Assembly: GCF_025751495.1 (NCBI RefSeq)
Contig: NZ_JAOWKZ010000002.1
Span: 1-64,000 of the forward strand
Direction of reading: 5' to 3'
Source: Albidovulum litorale
GTDB taxonomy: Bacteria > Pseudomonadota > Alphaproteobacteria > Rhodobacterales > Rhodobacteraceae
Length of the DNA: 64,000 nucleotides
In this document: positions 59,843-64,000 of the stretch, piece by piece
Position numbering within the stretch: position 1 is the stretch's first letter
Layout: every line of letters starts with the position of its first letter
Position numbers and translations under genes: made by a program
The notes under the pieces: generated by a model
The model's input: only the letters and a program-made list of their open reading frames with translations
Told to the model about the DNA's origin: nothing
Databases searched by the model: none

Positions 59843-61069
59843 TCACCCCGGCAGACGCGGCGTCGGTTCATCCTTTGACGGTTCGGCATCGAACATCGCC
59901 CCTACGGTCTGGAACACCGACAGGGCCTCGCCCAGCGCCCGGTTCGACGTGACACCTACCTTGTCATGCACCGCCTGAATCTGGTTGCGGATCGTCTTTT
60001 CCGCCCGCCCGGTCTTCTCGGCGATCTGCTGCGGGCTCTGGCCCGACGCCAGCGCGCTGCAAATTTCCGCCTCGCGTGGAGTCAGTTCGAAAACATTGCG
60101 CAACAGCTCGGTGCTGATCGTGGCGTCGGCAGGGGCGCCCACGAAGACCGCAAAAAGGCTCTGCCGGTCATAGAGATCCCGATCCGTTGGCGTGCCACGC
60201 GTCATCGCGGGATGAAATGGCGCAATGCACAGCGCGATACGCCCCTCGCCTGCATCGAACCGCATTCCGCGCGGGGACATGTCCTCTCCGGTTTCGCGCA
60301 AGTGTCGGCGAAACGCCGCAAGGTCGCGGTCATTGGCAAAATGCACCCGGCTGCCCGCATCCAGCCGGACAATGCGTCCCCGTTCCAGCAGGCGCTGGCC
60401 GGAGGCATTCGCCATCTGCAAGCGCCCCTCGCCATCGGTGATCATCATCGGCAGAGCTATGGCGTCGATGAATCCGGCATAGGTTTCCGCCGCCTCCTTG
60501 GCGAGGTTCAGCGCCCGGGCCAGCCGCGCCGCGCGCACAGCATGCGGCGCCAGCAGCTTCAGGATACGCTGTAGGCGCGCGTTATCTTTCGGCCTCGGGT
60601 CGCGTTCGTTTTCGGCAATCACGAAGGCCGCCCGGCGACCGTCCGACATCGAATAGTTGATCGCAGTCCAGTGGCCCAGTCCGAGCGGCTCCAGTTGTTG
60701 CTTGTAGGCGGCAAAGTCGCGGAACTCTTCTTCGGAATAAAGTGCGCGCGAATAGACGATCTCGCCCAAAGTCTGTTTCTGGCGCGCCAGCATGACAAGG
60801 ATCATGTCCTTCTCGTAATGCTCAGGGTCGCGGGCAAGACGCGCAAGCATGGTCTGAACGTCCTGCAACTCATCCGCCGTCGCACCCTCGGTAATGTAGC
60901 TGTCGAGAAGATGGTCCATGTCGAAGGACATGACAGCCGCGACATGGCCGGGGCACAATTCGGGAATGCGCGCCATCAGGCTTTGCCACTGCGCGCCCTC
61001 GAACGCGGAATCGTAGACCAGCCCGATCAGTGCACTGAGGTCGTCGAGTTCAAGATCCCTTTCGGACAT
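59843..61069 (-). CDS. LuxR-type transcriptional regulator with an N-terminal sensory region
   Basis: The 408-aa protein has a C-terminal LuxR HTH (LTPREAEICSALASGQSPQQ, then IAEKTGRAEKTIRNQIQAVHDKVGV). It is preceded by a PAS-like segment (FIDAIALPMMITDGEGRLQMANASGQRLL) and an N-terminal alpha/beta sensory region (EGAQWQSLMARIPELCPGHVAAVMSFD). There is no receiver domain. This architecture is common in alphaproteobacterial one-component LuxR regulators of unknown ligand. The start MSERDLELDD at 61069 is chosen over an earlier ATG whose residues look non-coding. Confidence 0.86.
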   Translation of the reverse strand: MSERDLELDDLSALIGLVYDSAFEGAQWQSLMARIPELCPGHVAAVMSFDMDHLLDSYITEGATADELQDVQTMLARLARDPEHYEKDMILVMLARQKQTLGEIVYSRALYSEEEFRDFAAYKQQLEPLGLGHWTAINYSMSDGRRAAFVIAENERDPRPKDNARLQRILKLLAPHAVRAARLARALNLAKEAAETYAGFIDAIALPMMITDGEGRLQMANASGQRLLERGRIVRLDAGSRVHFANDRDLAAFRRHLRETGEDMSPRGMRFDAGEGRIALCIAPFHPAMTRGTPTDRDLYDRQSLFAVFVGAPADATISTELLRNVFELTPREAEICSALASGQSPQQIAEKTGRAEKTIRNQIQAVHDKVGVTSNRALGEALSVFQTVGAMFDAEPSKDEPTPRLPG

Positions 61070-61195
61070 GACGCTGTCACCCCACCCGGTATCATCGTAG
61101 CAACCGACGCGACGCAGTGTCAAAACCAGCTCGGAACGGTGGGAGCACTCAGACGGCGGCTGACATATCAAGTTGGCCGCGTGGCGCGAGTCGCC

Positions 61196-61780
61196 CTACC
61201 CGATCTCGGTGCGCCCGCGGCGGTCGCTGCGCAGATTGGCGTAAAGGACATGGTTGCGCCAGCGACCGTTGATCTGAAGATAGCTCTGCGCGACGCCTTC
61301 GTATTTGTAGCCGCACTTTTCCAGAACAGCGCGGGACGCGGCGTTTTCGGGCAGGCAGGCGCTTTCCAGCCGCGACAGGTCGAGCGTGGTGAAGCAGTAA
61401 TGGATAACCGCACGCAACGCCTCGGCCATGTAGCCCTTCCGCGCATGGGGCGCACCGATCCAGTAGCCGATTGTCGCCGCCTGTGCCGGGCCTCGGCGGA
61501 TATTGTCGACCGTCACCGCGCCCAAAAGCGCGTCGTCATCGCGCCGGATCAGAAAGAGCGGTACCGCCGTACCGCCGCCCTCGGCGCGCTGCGCCCAGTA
61601 GACACGATTGGTGAAGGCTTTGCGGGTCAGGTGATCGGCGGCCCAGACCGGTTCCCAGGGGCTCAGGAACTCGCGGCTCCGGTCCCTCAGCGACGACCAG
61701 TCGCGATAGTCACCATGCTGCGGCAGGCGCAGCGTCATGCGCTCGGTCTCGATCCGGACACGGCGCCGTCTGAGCAGCAT
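61196..61780 (-). CDS. GNAT acetyltransferase (RimJ-like)
   Basis: The 194-aa protein begins with a basic stretch (MLLRRRRVRIETERMTLRLP). RimJ/RimL features are RDRSREFLSPWEPVW, GAVTVDNIRRGPAQAATIGYWIG, the acetyl-CoA loop APHARKGYMAEALRAVIHYCF, RLESACLPENAASRAVLEKCGY and KYEGVAQSYLQINGRWRNHVLYA. N-terminal acetylation of ribosomal proteins is the family reference, but the target here is open. The start overlaps the M16 peptidase stop by 1 bp (TGATG). Confidence 0.9.
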   Translation of the reverse strand: MLLRRRRVRIETERMTLRLPQHGDYRDWSSLRDRSREFLSPWEPVWAADHLTRKAFTNRVYWAQRAEGGGTAVPLFLIRRDDDALLGAVTVDNIRRGPAQAATIGYWIGAPHARKGYMAEALRAVIHYCFTTLDLSRLESACLPENAASRAVLEKCGYKYEGVAQSYLQINGRWRNHVLYANLRSDRRGRTEIG

Positions 61781-63042
61781 CAGGCCGCGAGCCTGTCGCG
61801 CAAGGCCCCGAGCGAGGGCGCGTTTTCGACCGGCCCGTAGAGCGCCAGCGCCGTCTGGGCCCGGCCTGCAAGTCCACCGGCAAAGGTGCGGATGCCCGCA
61901 CGGGTGACAGCGTCGATCTCCGCCGCAGTCTCGGCGACGTCCTGCACCCGGCCCCAGATCGCCAGATGCCGGGCCATGCGCTCGGCACGCGCCGAGGGGC
62001 TTTCGAGACCCATCAGAAGTCCCGCCTTCATCTGGGCGCGTGCGCGGGCAAGTTCCGCCTCGCTCATATCCTCGGCCGCGCGCTTCAATTCGTCCATCGT
62101 CAGGGTGCAAAGATCGCCGATCTCCTCGGCCGAGGTGCCGGCATAGATCGTGATCATGCCGGTATCTTCATAGGCACCGGCCTGCGCATAGATCGAATAA
62201 CAGAGCCCCCGCTCCTCGCGGATCTTCTGGAACAGGCGCGAGGACATTCCGCCGCCGAGCGCCGTCGCATAAACCTGTCCGGTGAAAAAATCGGCGTCGG
62301 TGACGGAAGGCGCCTCGAAGCCCATCGCGAAATGGACCTGTTCCAGATCCTTGACCTCGCGCCGCTCCCCCCCGGCCCAGGTGGCCCGCTGAAGGGGTCG
62401 CGCGCCGACGGGTTTCAGGCCGCCGAAGATGCCCTCTGCCGCTTTCACGATGGCGTCGTGATCGACCGCCCCCGCCGCCGAGAGGATCATCTGATCCGGC
62501 CCATAATGTTCGCCAACAAAGCCCGTCAGATCGCTGCGCCCGAAGCTCGACACCCGCTCGGCCGGGCCAAGGATCGTGCGGCCCAAGGCCTGATCCGGAA
62601 AGGCCGCTTCCTGCAACCAGTCGAAGATGATGTCGTCGGGCGTATCGAGCGCCTGCCCAATCTCCTGCAGGATCACATGACGCTCGGTCTCGATCTCTTT
62701 CTCGTCAAAGACCGGGTTCAACACGATGTCGGAAATGACGTCCAAAGCCAGCGGCACGTCGGCCTCCAGCACCCGGGCGTAATAGGCGGTCATCTCGCGG
62801 CTTGTATAGGCGTTGATATAGCCGCCCACATCCTCGATTTCCTCGGCGATCTGAAGGGCGGTGCGCCGCGCCGTGCCCTTGAACGCCATGTGCTCAAGGA
62901 AATGCGCAATGCCGTTCTGTTCCAGCCGCTCGTGCCGCCCGCCCGCCGTCAGCCAGACACCGATGGAGGCCGAGGCAAGGCCGGGCATCCGTTCGGTCGC
63001 GATGCGCAACCCGTTCGGCACGGTGGTCAGTCTGATCGTCAA
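61780..63042 (-). CDS. M16-family zinc metallopeptidase
   Basis: The 420-aa processing-peptidase-like protein carries the inverted zinc motif HFLEH (residues 47-51), with the third ligand Glu in the downstream EIETERHVILQEIGQ helix. NGIAHFLEHMAFKGTARRTALQIAEEIEDVGGYINAYTSREMTAYY is the family hallmark. The C-terminal half (GGGMSSRLFQKIREERGLCYSIYAQ) is the second, inactive repeat. No signal peptide is apparent. It overlaps thrC upstream (ATGA) and the GNAT gene downstream, a gene order common in Rhodobacteraceae. Confidence 0.94.
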   Translation of the reverse strand: MTIRLTTVPNGLRIATERMPGLASASIGVWLTAGGRHERLEQNGIAHFLEHMAFKGTARRTALQIAEEIEDVGGYINAYTSREMTAYYARVLEADVPLALDVISDIVLNPVFDEKEIETERHVILQEIGQALDTPDDIIFDWLQEAAFPDQALGRTILGPAERVSSFGRSDLTGFVGEHYGPDQMILSAAGAVDHDAIVKAAEGIFGGLKPVGARPLQRATWAGGERREVKDLEQVHFAMGFEAPSVTDADFFTGQVYATALGGGMSSRLFQKIREERGLCYSIYAQAGAYEDTGMITIYAGTSAEEIGDLCTLTMDELKRAAEDMSEAELARARAQMKAGLLMGLESPSARAERMARHLAIWGRVQDVAETAAEIDAVTRAGIRTFAGGLAGRAQTALALYGPVENAPSLGALRDRLAA

Positions 63043-64000
63043 GCCTTCCGCCTTTCATGGACCAGCGCCTCAAGGGCTGCCAGGTCATTCGGCACAGATG
63101 TAACACGTTCGGGGCGGGAGAAAAGATCACCCATGCGTTCGGGCAGGCCCGGGCGCTGACCCGTGGCTTTTTCGACCGCATCAGGGAATTTCGCCGGATG
63201 CGCGGTGGCGAGCGTGATCATCGGCACGTTCCGATCACGGTTCACATCCGCAACGGCGACACCCACCGCCGTGTGCGGGCAGAGCAGTTCACCCGTCGCC
63301 TTGTGCATGGCCGTGATGGTGGCGAGCGTCTCTTCCTCCGACACCCGGCCCGAGGCGAAGAGATCGCGCAAAGCCTGAATCGCGCCCTGGCTGACGGTGA
63401 AGCCGCCCGTCTCCTTCATCTCGGCCATGAGGGCCGACACCGCCTTGCCGTCGCGCCCGTAGGCGTCGAACAGCGCGCGTTCGAAGTTGGAGGATATCTG
63501 GATATCCATCGAGGGCGAAATCGAGGGTTTGACCCCGTCCATCTGATACCGCCCGCGTGTCAGGCAGCGGTGCAGGATGTCGTTCTGGTTCGTCGCGATC
63601 ACCAGGTTGTCGATGGGCAGGCCCATGCGTTTGGCGATGTAGCCCGCGAAGATGTCGCCGAAATTGCCGGTGGGAACAGTGAAGCTGACCGTACGATCCG
63701 GCGCGCCCAGCGACACGGCGGAGGTGAAGTAATAGACGACCTGCGCCAGCACTCGCGCCCAATTGATCGAGTTCACACCGGCCAGCCCCACCGCATCGCG
63801 GAACTCGAAATGGTTGAACATGTCCTTCAGCCGAGCCTGGCAATCGTCGAAATCGCCCTTGAGGGCCAGCGCGTGCACATTGGCCTCAGACGGCGTCGTC
63901 ATCTGACGGCGCTGCACCTCGGACACTCGGCCCTCGGGGAAGAGGATGAAGACATCAACGTTGTCCAATCCCCGGAACGCCTCGATCGCCGCCGATCCGG
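63039..64000 (-). CDS. thrC: Threonine synthase, C-terminal part (cut by the window edge)
   Basis: The frame stays open to position 64000, so the N-terminal third, including the PLP lysine, lies outside the window. The visible 320 residues begin GSAAIEAFRGLDNVDVFILF and continue with PEGRVSEVQRRQMTT, FRDAVGLAGVNSINWARVLAQVVYYF, FTVPTGNFGDIFAGYIAKRMG and QNDILHRCLTRGRY, all typical of the longer bacterial/fungal threonine synthase class. The enzyme converts O-phosphohomoserine to threonine. The stop overlaps the M16 start (ATGA). Confidence 0.96.
   Translation of the reverse strand, partial: GSAAIEAFRGLDNVDVFILFPEGRVSEVQRRQMTTPSEANVHALALKGDFDDCQARLKDMFNHFEFRDAVGLAGVNSINWARVLAQVVYYFTSAVSLGAPDRTVSFTVPTGNFGDIFAGYIAKRMGLPIDNLVIATNQNDILHRCLTRGRYQMDGVKPSISPSMDIQISSNFERALFDAYGRDGKAVSALMAEMKETGGFTVSQGAIQALRDLFASGRVSEEETLATITAMHKATGELLCPHTAVGVAVADVNRDRNVPMITLATAHPAKFPDAVEKATGQRPGLPERMGDLFSRPERVTSVPNDLAALEALVHERRKA

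Overview
The window is about 64 kb of high-GC, gene-dense chromosome from an alphaproteobacterium, most likely a member of the Rhodobacteraceae/Roseobacter group. The evidence is the DUF1523 and DUF6638-like operon, the thrC / M16 peptidase / acetyltransferase order, the ccoGHIS cluster behind an FnrL-type box, the hemF neighbourhood, and a GC-rich dispersed hairpin repeat familiar from this family. No rRNA, complete tRNA, CRISPR array or intact insertion sequence is visible. All functional calls rest on reading motifs and family resemblance by eye; no searches were run.

Layout. 1-1000: a probable scar of an integrative element (arm-like direct repeats, then a tRNA 3'-end-like 20-mer), next to a 4-oxalocrotonate-tautomerase-like gene and a 3'-shortened methyltransferase. 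1.5-2.9 kb: P1/S58 peptidase and cupin. 3.2-12.5 kb: catabolism of nitrogenous compounds, with creatinase, a complete polyamine-type ABC importer (ATPase, two permeases, binding protein), a GNAT enzyme, and an operon of a luciferase-like monooxygenase, a CaiD-like hydratase and a carnitine/3-hydroxyacyl-CoA dehydrogenase. 12.7-14.8 kb: DUF2270 protein and arylsulfotransferase-like protein. 15.0-19.2 kb: ccoG-ccoH-ccoI-ccoS for cbb3 oxidase maturation, with a TTGAT-N4-GTCAA box upstream. 19.3-27.2 kb: a D,D-carboxypeptidase with a SPOR domain, HAD hydrolase, ClpS, RsmC-like methyltransferase, an SDR without its catalytic lysine, two tandem lipoproteins, hemF, a LysE exporter and chorismate mutase.

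27.2-37.5 kb is a serine-cycle (C1/C2 assimilation) island. Malyl-CoA lyase and glycerate 2-kinase lie on one strand. Serine-glyoxylate aminotransferase, malate thiokinase (mtkA, mtkB), hydroxypyruvate reductase and PEP carboxylase lie on the other. An orphan LuxR-type regulator with a degenerate receiver domain sits between them. The 210-bp region between the regulator and the aminotransferase holds a perfect 13-bp inverted repeat with further nested dyads, a likely operator. Together these enzymes convert glycine-derived serine to PEP, oxaloacetate, malate and malyl-CoA, and regenerate glyoxylate.

37.5-45.1 kb is the best candidate for an undescribed system. It is one eight-gene minus-strand transcription unit encoding a TelA/PspA-like coiled-coil protein, a small membrane protein, a conserved protein of unknown function, an AAA+ ATPase with a large N-terminal domain, a single-TM protein encoded by AT-rich DNA, a DUF6638-like protein, a small two-TM protein and a DUF1523 protein. 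Most junctions overlap by a few bases.

45.2-64 kb is mixed housekeeping: M20 deacylase, panC-panB, cupin, L,D-transpeptidase, two GNATs, EcsC, flavin reductase, a LysR regulator divergent from a DUF4242 gene and a secreted protein, an alpha/beta hydrolase, apt, an FAD-linked 2-hydroxyacid oxidase, a secreted MBL-fold protein, a LuxR regulator, and the thrC / M16 peptidase / GNAT operon, with thrC running off the right edge.
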